Part shown: piece by piece, positions 1 through 8,034 of the stretch
Position numbering within the stretch: position 1 is the stretch's first letter
How the letters are laid out: each line of letters opens with the position of its first letter
From: Micavibrio sp.
Lineage (GTDB): Bacteria; Pseudomonadota; Alphaproteobacteria; Micavibrionales; Micavibrionaceae
NCBI GenBank assembly: GCA_012960155.1
Contig: DUBU01000016.1
Location: 40,358 to 104,357 of the forward strand
DNA: 64,000 nt
Direction: 5' to 3'
Program-made: the position numbers and the translations under genes
The notes under the pieces: model-generated
Databases searched by the model: none
Told to the model about the DNA's origin: nothing
What the model saw: the letters and a program-made list of their open reading frames with translations, nothing else

Positions 1-1073
1 TCCTCACCGTGGCCGGGGGCTACGTGTACGAAACCCGTACCGGCCTCGTCCGTTACGAAATCACCCGCAAGCGCAGGAACATCGAACTCGTATCCTTTAC
101 CATGCAGCGGGTGCTGACAGATTGTGCCGGCAACATCACTACCTTTGAATGTCGCAACTTGCTCCCATGCGGCAATCTTGGCTTTGTCTTTAACATCATC
201 GGCCAAGGCAAGCGCCAGCGCGATCTTATCACCAACCTGCGCTTTACTGTCCTGACCGAGTTCTGTGACTTCAAACACGCCATATTCCATGTTTTCGCCA
301 AAGGCAATCGCACGGTTGGACGGCATCGTCCATGGCGTTGTTGTCCAGATCACGATGCTCGCATCTCTCAAGGCTTCGCAATTGGTTTCCTTAACAGGGA
401 ACTTGATCCAGATTGTTACCGATTTGTGTTCTTTATATTCAACTTCAGCTTCGGCGAGCGCGGTTTTCTCAACCACAGACCACATCACAGGCTTCGCCCC
501 GCGATATAGCAGGCCGCTTTCGATGAATTTATGGATCTCGCGTACGATTGTACCTTCGGCTTTGTTCGTCATTGTCAGGTAAGGCGTATCCCAGTTACCG
601 ACAGAACCCAAACGCTGGAACTCTTCAGCCTGAATATCAATCCATTTACGCGCAAAATCGCGGCACTCCGAACGGAACTGCACAGGGTCAATCGTGTCCT
701 TATCAATGCCTTTCTCGCGATACTGCTCTTCAACTTTCCATTCGATCGGCAGGCCGTGACAATCCCAGCCCGGCACGTATGGCGCGTCATAGCCCATCAT
801 TTGCCAGCTGCGATTGATAACGTCTTTCAGGATTTTGTTCAGCGCGTGACCGATATGGATATTGCCGTTCGCATAGGGAGGGCCATCATGCAAAATCCAT
901 TTCGGCTTGCCTTGGCTCTGCTCTCGAATTTTATCGTGCAGCTTCATGTCCTGCCACTTCTGCACCATGGCAGGTTCTTTCTTCGGCAGCTCCCCGCGCA
1001 TCGGGAAGTCTGTCTTTGGCAGGAATACGGTTTCTTTGTAAAAATCGGCGTTATTATTGCTGTCATTACTCAT
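1..1073 (-). CDS. ileS: Isoleucyl-tRNA synthetase, N-terminal part (cut by window edge)
   Basis: Charges tRNA-Ile with isoleucine in the cytoplasm. Only the first ~357 codons are inside the window, because the gene runs off base 1. The class I signature HIGH lies at residues 73-76, preceded by GPPYANGN. The last visible residues contain GTGFVHVAPGHGE, typical of the CP1 editing domain. The start is the ATG at 1073, with a purine-rich AGAGAG about 10 bases upstream on the minus strand and the expected start of an IleS protein. It is transcribed away from the unknown gene at 1235-1828. Identification is secure; the 3' end cannot be judged. Confidence 0.95.
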   Translation of the reverse strand, partial: MSNDSNNNADFYKETVFLPKTDFPMRGELPKKEPAMVQKWQDMKLHDKIREQSQGKPKWILHDGPPYANGNIHIGHALNKILKDVINRSWQMMGYDAPYVPGWDCHGLPIEWKVEEQYREKGIDKDTIDPVQFRSECRDFARKWIDIQAEEFQRLGSVGNWDTPYLTMTNKAEGTIVREIHKFIESGLLYRGAKPVMWSVVEKTALAEAEVEYKEHKSVTIWIKFPVKETNCEALRDASIVIWTTTPWTMPSNRAIAFGENMEYGVFEVTELGQDSKAQVGDKIALALALADDVKDKAKIAAWEQVATFKGSDVAGTICQHPLHGKGYEFDVPALAGDFVTDEAGTGFVHVAPGHGE

Positions 1074-1170
1074 GACGAATCTCTCTTTTATTCTCTAACG
1101 ATGTTTGGAAAATGTATTACAGGTGTAACCCGACTTTGTCTATTACACTTTTATGTAAGACAAGGCCGGG

Positions 1171-1190
1171 ATCATAATTCGAATAATGAT
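1171..1190. promoter_or_regulatory. 20-bp near-perfect palindrome upstream of ileS
   Basis: ATCAT and ATGAT arms flank a central TTCGAA. Nine of the ten base pairs are symmetric. It lies ~100 bases upstream of the ileS start, in a 160-base intergenic gap, and could be a dimeric regulator site. There is no T-run, so it is not a terminator. Function is inferred only from symmetry and position. Confidence 0.35.
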
Positions 1191-1234
1191 GTGCGCTATT
1201 GCGTATGCCATAAAGGCACTATTGCCGATAAGCC

Positions 1235-1828
1235 TTATAAAATCAAGTTTATTAGGCCGTTGCTATAATCCATCCGCGGGTTGTATCTGACATTTTTATC
1301 AAAGAAATCCTCGCTTGGGGCACCCGCATCATGTTCGGCAACATATTCCATGCCGCGGCGGGCAATATCGGTGAGGCCTTGAAGCTGCTCACGGGTAATA
1401 AGGACCTGTCCTTCATTCACCAGTGTTTCTGCAAATTCCTTGAGCTGCTCGCCATAGCTATTAAGCGCGCCTTGATTGCCCGTGCGGAACGTATCCAGAT
1501 ATTTATCAAAGACATCGCGTCCAGCCTTCAAGGCATCAGCCGCGTTAAAAGCCTGCACCAACGTGTGATAGGACTGCGTTTCGGACGGATCCATCGCTTG
1601 GTAGCCAAAGGCCACGGCCATATAGGATCGATCATTGCGCGAAGAATGAATCTTCTCGACCGACCTGTCATAGATCGGGCCTAGCGTTGCATTCCATTCA
1701 TCCAAAGAAACCAGATAGCGCCCGTCATTCGTGGGCAGCGCTTCGATGCTTGTTTTCAAAGTCGGTCCGAAAATTCCCATTTCGTCCGATACAAGTCTTA
1801 ACATTGTTTTGTTTTGTCCTTCCGTCAT
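1235..1828 (-). CDS. Conserved-looking hypothetical protein, 197 aa
   Basis: I do not recognise this protein. The frame is open further upstream (to 1921), but the ATG at 1828 has a strong purine tract (GGGGGAATTGG) just before it, so I take that as the start (MTEGQNKTMLRLVSD). The product is soluble and mostly helical by composition, with no signal peptide or membrane segment. It has acidic and polar stretches (about residues 60-160) and ends in a hydrophobic GLINLIL. It lies between ileS and ribF, all on the minus strand but with gaps of more than 100 bases, so operon membership is doubtful. Function unknown. Confidence 0.7.
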   Translation of the reverse strand: MTEGQNKTMLRLVSDEMGIFGPTLKTSIEALPTNDGRYLVSLDEWNATLGPIYDRSVEKIHSSRNDRSYMAVAFGYQAMDPSETQSYHTLVQAFNAADALKAGRDVFDKYLDTFRTGNQGALNSYGEQLKEFAETLVNEGQVLITREQLQGLTDIARRGMEYVAEHDAGAPSEDFFDKNVRYNPRMDYSNGLINLIL

Positions 1829-1938
1829 TCCAATTCCCCCAAAGTAGTTACTCGGACTCTCTATTGAGAACAGGATTGACTTGAACGACTCTACCATACC
1901 ACGTGTTATCGAAAATATCAAATATTAGAAATAGCTTA

Positions 1939-2865
1939 TTAAGAAAGTAAGGCACGCGTAGCGTCACAGTCTTTATCAATCTGTGCGATCAGATCTTCTA
2001 AAGATTCGAACTTGGCCTCACCGCGCAGTTTCTTGATCGGTTTAATACGCAAGGTTTTGCCGTAGATGTCCCGATCAAAATCCAGAATATGCGCTTCGAC
2101 CTGCCCGATTTTAAGCTCGAACATCGGACGGATGCCGATATTTGTGGCGGCGGCCATCCACGGCGCATCATCGCCGTCTTCGGCTAGCTTAACGAGTGTT
2201 GCATACACACCATAGGCAGGGTGCAGCGTTTCCTGCAGCTGGACATTGGCTGTCGGGTAACCCAGCTCGCGCCCGCGCTGGTCGCCTTTGACCACTTCGC
2301 CGCGCATTTCCCAGTCCCAGCCCAGCATATCATTGGCCTTTTCGATCTCGCCTTTCCGCAAAGCCTGACGGATATCGCTGGATGAAAAATCAATGCCGTG
2401 CGTGTCTTTGATCTTGGTGACGACGGTGACCTCAAAGCCTGCGTCTTTAAGGGTTTCAGCAGTGCCTTTACGCAGCTGCCCGAAACAGAAATCATCACCA
2501 ACAATGATATGCGCGGGAACTATACCGTCCGTTAGAACGTTCTGAATGAATTCGGCGGCACTCTGGCTGGCAAAATCCCAGTCAAAGGGCAGGGAATACA
2601 CCATATCGACACCGCACGCCTGCAATCGCATGTGCTTGGTAGAGACAGGAGTAATGCGAAATGGTGGGTCATCAGGACGGAACAATCGGCGCGGATGTGG
2701 CTCGAATGTCAAAACGGCCAGTTTTTTGTGAAGCGTTTCGGCAAGGCTGCGCGCCCTTGATAGAAGCGCCTGGTGGCCTATATGAACGCCATCGAAATTG
2801 CCGATGACCACGATAGCATCCGTGGCATCTGCAGGTAAATTCGTAAGGGTTTCAATAACGCGCAT
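1939..2865 (-). CDS. ribF: Bifunctional riboflavin kinase / FAD synthetase
   Basis: Phosphorylates riboflavin to FMN and adenylylates FMN to FAD in the cytoplasm. At 308 aa it has the usual length. The N-terminal nucleotidyltransferase domain shows VVIGNFDGVHIGHQALL near residues 20-36, and GDDFCFG near 140. The C-terminal flavokinase domain shows GRELGYPTANVQL near 200-212. It is divergently transcribed from the esterase gene starting at 2925. In many Proteobacteria ribF sits next to ileS, as here, with one unknown gene in between. Confidence 0.96.
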   Translation of the reverse strand: MRVIETLTNLPADATDAIVVIGNFDGVHIGHQALLSRARSLAETLHKKLAVLTFEPHPRRLFRPDDPPFRITPVSTKHMRLQACGVDMVYSLPFDWDFASQSAAEFIQNVLTDGIVPAHIIVGDDFCFGQLRKGTAETLKDAGFEVTVVTKIKDTHGIDFSSSDIRQALRKGEIEKANDMLGWDWEMRGEVVKGDQRGRELGYPTANVQLQETLHPAYGVYATLVKLAEDGDDAPWMAAATNIGIRPMFELKIGQVEAHILDFDRDIYGKTLRIKPIKKLRGEAKFESLEDLIAQIDKDCDATRALLS

Positions 2866-2882
2866 AAGGTTTTTTCAATTCA

Positions 2883-2913
2883 ATAAGTGACCGTTAGGTG
2901 CTAGGTTACTTAT
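2883..2913. promoter_or_regulatory. Inverted repeat in the ribF/esterase divergent promoter region
   Basis: The arms ATAAGTGACC (2883-2892) and GGTTACTTAT (2904-2913) are complementary at 9 of 10 positions, with an 11-base spacer. It fills the 59-base gap between two divergent starts, so it may be an operator for one or both genes. No riboswitch fold is recognisable in so short a leader. Confidence 0.3.
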
Positions 2914-2924
2914 AAACGAAAAGC

Positions 2925-3629
2925 ATGATGAAGCAAGAATTTGAATATATCGCCAAAGCGCCAAGCTCGGGGCAGCCTAAAAAGCTTGTATTCCTGTTCC
3001 ACGGATACGGGCTGGATGCGCGTGCTATGCAAAAAATGGCTGATATCCTCGCCGAAGAAATCGAAGATGTTCTGGTCATTATGCCCCACGCGCCCGAACG
3101 TTTCAGGATGCCAGAAGCGGATGATAATGTCCTGCGTGTGCCGGAACAGTTAATTGGCGAAGACAGTGTTCTGCAATATGGCCGACAATGGTTTGATATC
3201 ACAGGCAACGATCTTACGGATTATCGCGATCCGCTCTATAATCTGGCAGAGCGCCTCAATGCCTTCATTGATGGTTTGCGTGATGAGCATAATCTGTGTG
3301 ATGAAGATATCGCGATTATGGGCTTTTCCCAAGGTGGTGCGGTTGCGGCTTACACAGCGATGCTGCGCGATAAGCCTGTAGCAAGTTTGGTGGCGCACAG
3401 TACAGTCTTCCTTGGTGGCGATTCACTGAACAGCATTATGCCGACCTTGTTTATTTACGGCGAAGCTGACGAGGAGTTTAAACAACATACATATCAAGAG
3501 ATCATCGCTCACTTGAAATTATACGTGCCGGCGCTCGAGGTAGAGAGCTTTAGTGATTTAACACATAAAACCAGCGATGAATCACGCCGTGCCGCTGCGG
3601 CCTTTATTAAAAAGAAATTCGGATTATAA
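2925..3629 (+). CDS. Alpha/beta-hydrolase, carboxylesterase/phospholipase family
   Basis: A 234-aa cytoplasmic esterase of the lysophospholipase/carboxylesterase-2 type. The oxyanion region is LFHGYGLDARAM (about residues 25-36). The nucleophile Ser is in GFSQGGAVAAY (about 132-142). An acidic residue follows in the FIYGEADEEF stretch, and a candidate catalytic His lies in LTHKTSDE near residue 212, where most relatives have GHxI. No signal peptide. Two consecutive ATG codons make the exact start ambiguous by one residue. The stop is one base before the ATG of the LpxR-like gene, so the two are very likely co-translated. A role in acyl-chain handling is inference. Confidence 0.85.
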   Translation: MMKQEFEYIAKAPSSGQPKKLVFLFHGYGLDARAMQKMADILAEEIEDVLVIMPHAPERFRMPEADDNVLRVPEQLIGEDSVLQYGRQWFDITGNDLTDYRDPLYNLAERLNAFIDGLRDEHNLCDEDIAIMGFSQGGAVAAYTAMLRDKPVASLVAHSTVFLGGDSLNSIMPTLFIYGEADEEFKQHTYQEIIAHLKLYVPALEVESFSDLTHKTSDESRRAAAAFIKKKFGL

Positions 3630-3630
3630 A

Positions 3631-4713
3631 ATGAAAAGATTACTACTGACTTTTGGTTTGGTTCTGGCATTCCAAGCGCCTGTTTATGCGCAAGATGACG
3701 TTGCGGCCATAGCGCCTGCGTCAGGCGAAAAGGTCATCGAAAAAGACAAGACCCTCGAAGAGCAAGTGCCTGTCGTCGCCGTAAATGGCCGTAAGAACTT
3801 CTTTACACTCGGCTATGAAAATGACTTGATCGGGGCCGGCACCGACAGTGACTTTACCAATGGCGTCCGTCTTTCTTATTTTGATATCAATCAGGATCTG
3901 CCGTGGCTGGCGATGAAGATCGCTGACATCATTCCGACGTTCCGCGTTAACCAGACAACCAGCGTCTTTTATTCAGTGGGGCAAAATATGTACACGCCCA
4001 AGGAAATCAGCCAGCGCACCCAAGATCCTGATGACAGGCCATGGGCAGCGTTTTTATACGGCTCTATGGGCATGGCAACGCTGAACGACAACCGTATTGA
4101 CGAGCTTGAAGCCACTATCGGTGTGGTCGGCCCTTATGCGCTGGGTGAACAAACGCAAAAGGCCGTACATAAGCATATCACAAACAGTCCCACGCCTAAG
4201 GGCTGGTCGAACCAACTGGAAAACGAACCCGCGCTGATGGTGTCTTGGCGTCGCCGTTATCCGTACTGGGCGAAATATGAAACGCATGGCTACATGATGT
4301 CCGCGTCCCCCAGTATTGGCGCGAGCCTCGGTAATGTTTACACACACGCCAATGCAGGTATGACATTCAGCTTGCGTCCGTCTAAATCTGCCTGGGAAGA
4401 TACGCCGCTGCGCGTGCGACCTGCTATGCCGGGGACCGGATTTTTCTCAACGCCGGAAGACGGGTGGGGCTGGGCTTTATTCGCGGGTGTTGATGGTCGT
4501 GTTGTTGGCCGCAACATTTTCCTTGATGGTAATACGTTTACCGATAGCCACAGCGTAGATAAGAAGCCGTTTGTGTTGGACGGAAATGTCGGCGTTTCAT
4601 TCACGTTTGAGAATACGCGCGTAAGCTACACGCTCACCCACCGTACCAAGGAATTTGACGGCCAAGAAAAAGGGCACGTCTTCGGTGCCCTCAGCCTTAC
4701 TTATAAATTCTAG
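3631..4713 (+). CDS. LpxR-like lipid A deacylase / outer membrane beta-barrel (DUF2219)
   Basis: A 360-aa protein with a Sec signal peptide (MKRLLLTFGLVLAFQAPVYA, cut before QDD) and a C-terminal outer-membrane signature ending in LTYKF. After the signal it shows FFTLGYENDLIGAGTDSDFTNG, which fits the conserved Asn/Asp of LpxR lipid A 3'-O-deacylases. A later HKHITNSP...WSNQLENEP segment offers the His and Glu of the family active site. The start at 3631 was chosen over an in-frame upstream ATG inside the esterase because it opens a clean signal peptide. Calcium-dependent deacylation of lipid A is the known family activity; the exact substrate here is not proven. Confidence 0.8.
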   Translation: MKRLLLTFGLVLAFQAPVYAQDDVAAIAPASGEKVIEKDKTLEEQVPVVAVNGRKNFFTLGYENDLIGAGTDSDFTNGVRLSYFDINQDLPWLAMKIADIIPTFRVNQTTSVFYSVGQNMYTPKEISQRTQDPDDRPWAAFLYGSMGMATLNDNRIDELEATIGVVGPYALGEQTQKAVHKHITNSPTPKGWSNQLENEPALMVSWRRRYPYWAKYETHGYMMSASPSIGASLGNVYTHANAGMTFSLRPSKSAWEDTPLRVRPAMPGTGFFSTPEDGWGWALFAGVDGRVVGRNIFLDGNTFTDSHSVDKKPFVLDGNVGVSFTFENTRVSYTLTHRTKEFDGQEKGHVFGALSLTYKF

Positions 4714-4721
4714 AGTTAGCC

Positions 4722-5513
4722 TTAATTCGGGCCGCTTTGCATGCGTTCCAGAATGGCAGGTAAGTGCGTGATATCTGTTTTGTAATCACCCGTGTTGGCA
4801 TACAGCACCAAATTCATCAGTTGGCGCGTTAGCATTTCACGCTCGCGCTCTGATACACGGGACTGCTGCGGGTTAATCTCGCGCACAATGCCGATATCTG
4901 TAATCACAATATTCGATAAGCTCTCAACACTGTCTTCATCGTTGCGCTCAACGCAGAACGGGTTGCGTGACATTTCAGATGTGAAGTCTTGCAATAAGAA
5001 GAATGTCTTTGTTGCTGTATGATCAAACGGCATCTCGGTAAACGGACGTGTATCAAGTTCGCCGATTGTTTCATTCATCAGGCCGCGGCAATCATTGCGC
5101 GTGCTGATGTCGCTGGTATCAATTAACAGGATGCCACCATTATCAACGTAACGCTGCAATCTGGCGCGCTGGTCTTCGGAGAGATTGTCGCTCTGGTTTG
5201 TAACGGTCCAATATATAAACGGGAACAGGTTGAGTTCGTCGCTCGCCAGATCAAGCGGCACCACAGTCGGGCTGGAGATCGGCACGCGCGTATCCATCAT
5301 CAAACGGTAAGCCAGCACATCAAGGCCGGCTTCGGTATAGCTGTCTAATCTGTTGGATCCGCTTTGGATGTATCCGATATGATACCCTTGTGAAAGTTGC
5401 ACCATCTCTTCGTCACTAAAGCGGTGAGAAGGCGCGTCCTGAGCGATTGCAGGTGCTGCACTACCCAAGAGCGCAGCAGTCGTGAATGCACTTATTATGC
5501 TTCTTATTTTCAT
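4722..5513 (-). CDS. Stand-alone DUF4159 domain protein, exported
   Basis: A 263-aa protein with a Sec signal peptide (start MKIRSIISAFTTAALLGSA, cleavage near AIAQ/DAP). The ATG at 5513 has AGGT upstream and opens the signal directly; a longer frame reaches 5567. The body contains FPFIYWTVTN, LQRYVDNGGILLIDTSD and a late MNLVLYANTGDYKTD, typical of DUF4159. In most Alphaproteobacteria DUF4159 is the C-terminal part of a ~900-aa BatA-type membrane protein. Here it is a separate gene on the strand opposite the matching BatA-type gene at 8035. It ends 9 bases from the LpxR-like gene, convergently. Function of the domain is unknown; periplasmic location is inferred. Confidence 0.8.
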   Translation of the reverse strand: MKIRSIISAFTTAALLGSAAPAIAQDAPSHRFSDEEMVQLSQGYHIGYIQSGSNRLDSYTEAGLDVLAYRLMMDTRVPISSPTVVPLDLASDELNLFPFIYWTVTNQSDNLSEDQRARLQRYVDNGGILLIDTSDISTRNDCRGLMNETIGELDTRPFTEMPFDHTATKTFFLLQDFTSEMSRNPFCVERNDEDSVESLSNIVITDIGIVREINPQQSRVSEREREMLTRQLMNLVLYANTGDYKTDITHLPAILERMQSGPN

Positions 5514-5616
5514 AGTTACCTCGTCCTGTATAAACATGACATAGCACGCAAAAAAATCCTTTGGCAATAAGTAAGGGCTTTTTTTCTGAAAAATCTTTTT
5601 TCCCTAACAAAAGGAG

Positions 5617-5652
5617 TTGACAGTCTACTAGGCAGGCTGTTAGCCATAACAT
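5617..5652 (+). promoter_or_regulatory. Possible promoter for the DUF4175/GATase-like cluster
   Basis: A perfect -35 hexamer TTGACA lies at 5617-5622. No good -10 sits at the ideal 17-base spacing; candidates near 5640-5652 are weak. The site is ~70 bases upstream of the gene at 5694, in a 180-base divergent gap rich in A/T tracts. Confidence 0.3.
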
Positions 5653-5693
5653 CTAACTATAAAAATAAATAAAAAACACAAGCAGGTGCAGGG

Positions 5694-8006
5694 ATGAAAC
5701 TCCGCGATCACTTTATGTCCAAAGTCGCAGCTGGCGCTGTCGCATTGACGCTTTCCGCAAGCGGTGCGGTCTTTGCCCAATCCAATGATACAGACGCAAA
5801 TATTGTTACAAATGACAGTATTACCGAGCGTTTGAACCCTGCAAATTACGAACTCAATCCGCATCAGTTGGTTAGTCCTGAAATGGATCCTTACATTATT
5901 GGCGGCGCTGCAGGTCTGTTCGCATTGCTGTGTTTGGCAGGTGTAGCACGACGCAAACCCGGAAGCAGCCTTTTGATGCTGGGCGCAGGTGTTGCTGTTA
6001 CGGGCGCACTATTGAACCCCGGTTTTGTCAGCAAGGAAATGGAACGCCGCCCGACAGAGGTTGCGGTTGTGGTTGACCAAAGCGCGAGCCAAAGCTTGGA
6101 AACACGCGCTGAAGAAACAAGGGCTGTAACAGAGAATATTCTGGCGCAGCTGCGCGCTATGGGTATTGATGATGCCAATATCCATCTGGTAATGACGGAT
6201 GGTGAAAACGAACACATCGAAAATGGCGGCACGAATATCTTTACAAGCCTGCCGGCAAGTCTGTCAGCTATGAAACCGCATCAGGCGGGGGCAGTCATTT
6301 ATATCGGCGATGGTGTAGTCCACGACGTTCCCGAGGAAGCCAGAGGCATTATGGCACAGGCACCGTTCTATGGTGTGATCTCTGGTTCCGAAGAAGAGCG
6401 TGACCGCTATATTGATTTGGAAGACGTGCCGCTCTTCGGTATCGTTGATGATGAACAAACAATTAGCTTCCGCGTGGTTGATGAAGGTGTGCCAGAAGCG
6501 CAGCTGCAACCTGTCGAAGTAACAGTGAAAATTGACGGCGCTGTGTATCAGCAAATGACAGTTATCCCGAACGAGCTGTCTACCATTACATTTGATATCG
6601 AGCATGGCGGCGAGAACATCATCGAAATAGAAACTGCGGAGTTACAGGACGAGCTGACAACCCGCAATAACGCAACAGCGTTTTCTATTGAAGGTGTGCG
6701 CGAGAACATGAACGTGTTGCTTGCTGTTGGCGAGCCATATGCGGGCAGTATCTCATGGCGTATGGCGCTGAAATCTGATCCGAATATAGACTTGGTGCAT
6801 TTCAATATTCTACGCGGTCAGGGCCAAGGGCGCTTCATCCCGGTTGATGAAATGTCATTGATTGCGTTCCCGACCAGAGAACTATTCGATGAGAAAATCG
6901 AAGATTTTGATCTGATCATTCTGGATAGTATCGCCGTCGGTGAGTATCTAACGCCTTACTACGTTAACCGTATCAGAGAATACGTCATGAATGGCGGCGC
7001 ACTTTTGGTTGTTGCCGATCAGGAATACTCGACATTCAACGGTGTAGGCGGTACGGCGCTAGCCGATATTATGCCTGCTGGCAGATCAGAAAATTTGGCG
7101 GCAAACGGTACAGCGTTCAGACCTGAAATCAGTGATTACGGTGAACGTCATCCTGTGACGCGCGGCGTTGCACAGGCACAAGACCCTGAAGAATGGGGAC
7201 GCTGGTTCCGTGTTGTTGATGTTGGCGATGTAACAGGTGACATCCTGATGCAGGCCGCAGACGACAGACCGCTTTTGATTATGGATCACGCAGGCGAAGG
7301 TCGCGTGGCATTGATGGCCTCTAATCAGGCATGGCTATGGCAGCGCGGCATCGAAGGCGGCGGCCCTTACCTTGAATTGCTGCGTAATGTGGCACATTGG
7401 ACAATGGCTGAACCGGCGCTAGAAGAAGAAGCCTTGCGTCTACGCAATGATGATGGAATGCTGGTCGTCGAACGTCAGACAATGGCGGATGTCGATAGCA
7501 TCGCCCCTGCCGTGATTACTGACCCCGAAGGTCACGAGCGTGAAGTGCAGTTGGAAGAAGTTATGCCTGGCCTATGGCGCGGGCAAATCGCTGCTGATGA
7601 ACCTGGTCTTTACGCCGCATCTCACGAAGAGCTTGAAACAGCAACAAGCGTAGGGCTGATTAACCCGCTGGAATACCGCAATATGCTCTCGACAGAAGAG
7701 ACTCTGGCACCTTTGGCTGAGGAAACAGGTGGTTCTGTTATGCGCTTTAATCGTAATGCGGTGGGTGCTGCTTCCGCGCCGCGTCTTGTCGCTTTGGAAG
7801 GTGATCAGGTTGCAGGCGAGGGAGAGATCGGCATTCGCATGAATGAAGAGACAATCCTGCGCGGCTCTGAACGACAATCCATCCCGCCTTGGATTTATCT
7901 ACTGGCGGCCATGGGATTTGTCGCAGGCGCATATGCCGCTGAAGGACGCCGCAGTCAGGCGAATAAGAAAACGGCAGACGGCGCGCCAAAGCCTGAAGGC
8001 CCATAA
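5694..8006 (+). CDS. Membrane protein with VWA-like and glutamine amidotransferase-like domains
   Basis: A 770-aa protein. It has a signal peptide (cleavage near VFAQ/S, residues ~1-29), two membrane segments (about 65-110), then a periplasmic region. The first domain resembles a von Willebrand A fold with a MIDAS-like DQSAS after VAVVV. A class I glutamine amidotransferase-like domain follows (about 340-520; VLLAVGEP, FDLIILDSIAVGEY, GGALLVVADQ). I see no Cys-His catalytic pair, so it is likely non-enzymatic. A last membrane helix (WIYLLAAMGFVAGAYAAEG) ends the protein. Such proteins sit beside BatA/DUF4159 and MoxR genes in Alphaproteobacteria. The start follows CAGGTGCAGGG. Twenty-eight bases separate its stop from the next gene, so they form an operon. 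Confidence 0.75.
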   Translation: MKLRDHFMSKVAAGAVALTLSASGAVFAQSNDTDANIVTNDSITERLNPANYELNPHQLVSPEMDPYIIGGAAGLFALLCLAGVARRKPGSSLLMLGAGVAVTGALLNPGFVSKEMERRPTEVAVVVDQSASQSLETRAEETRAVTENILAQLRAMGIDDANIHLVMTDGENEHIENGGTNIFTSLPASLSAMKPHQAGAVIYIGDGVVHDVPEEARGIMAQAPFYGVISGSEEERDRYIDLEDVPLFGIVDDEQTISFRVVDEGVPEAQLQPVEVTVKIDGAVYQQMTVIPNELSTITFDIEHGGENIIEIETAELQDELTTRNNATAFSIEGVRENMNVLLAVGEPYAGSISWRMALKSDPNIDLVHFNILRGQGQGRFIPVDEMSLIAFPTRELFDEKIEDFDLIILDSIAVGEYLTPYYVNRIREYVMNGGALLVVADQEYSTFNGVGGTALADIMPAGRSENLAANGTAFRPEISDYGERHPVTRGVAQAQDPEEWGRWFRVVDVGDVTGDILMQAADDRPLLIMDHAGEGRVALMASNQAWLWQRGIEGGGPYLELLRNVAHWTMAEPALEEEALRLRNDDGMLVVERQTMADVDSIAPAVITDPEGHEREVQLEEVMPGLWRGQIAADEPGLYAASHEELETATSVGLINPLEYRNMLSTEETLAPLAEETGGSVMRFNRNAVGAASAPRLVALEGDQVAGEGEIGIRMNEETILRGSERQSIPPWIYLLAAMGFVAGAYAAEGRRSQANKKTADGAPKPEGP

Positions 8007-8034
8007 AATAAGATACCGCAGGGAAGTTAAATCA

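Noticed and set aside
1074..1234. T-box leader for ileS
   Set aside because: T-boxes are not expected in Proteobacteria, and no specifier or antiterminator structure is visible; only a palindrome was seen.
531..1268. Long plus-strand frames opposite ileS
   Set aside because: The minus strand encodes IleS with HIGH and editing motifs. The plus-strand frames are shadows, and only the tail beyond 1073 is non-coding.
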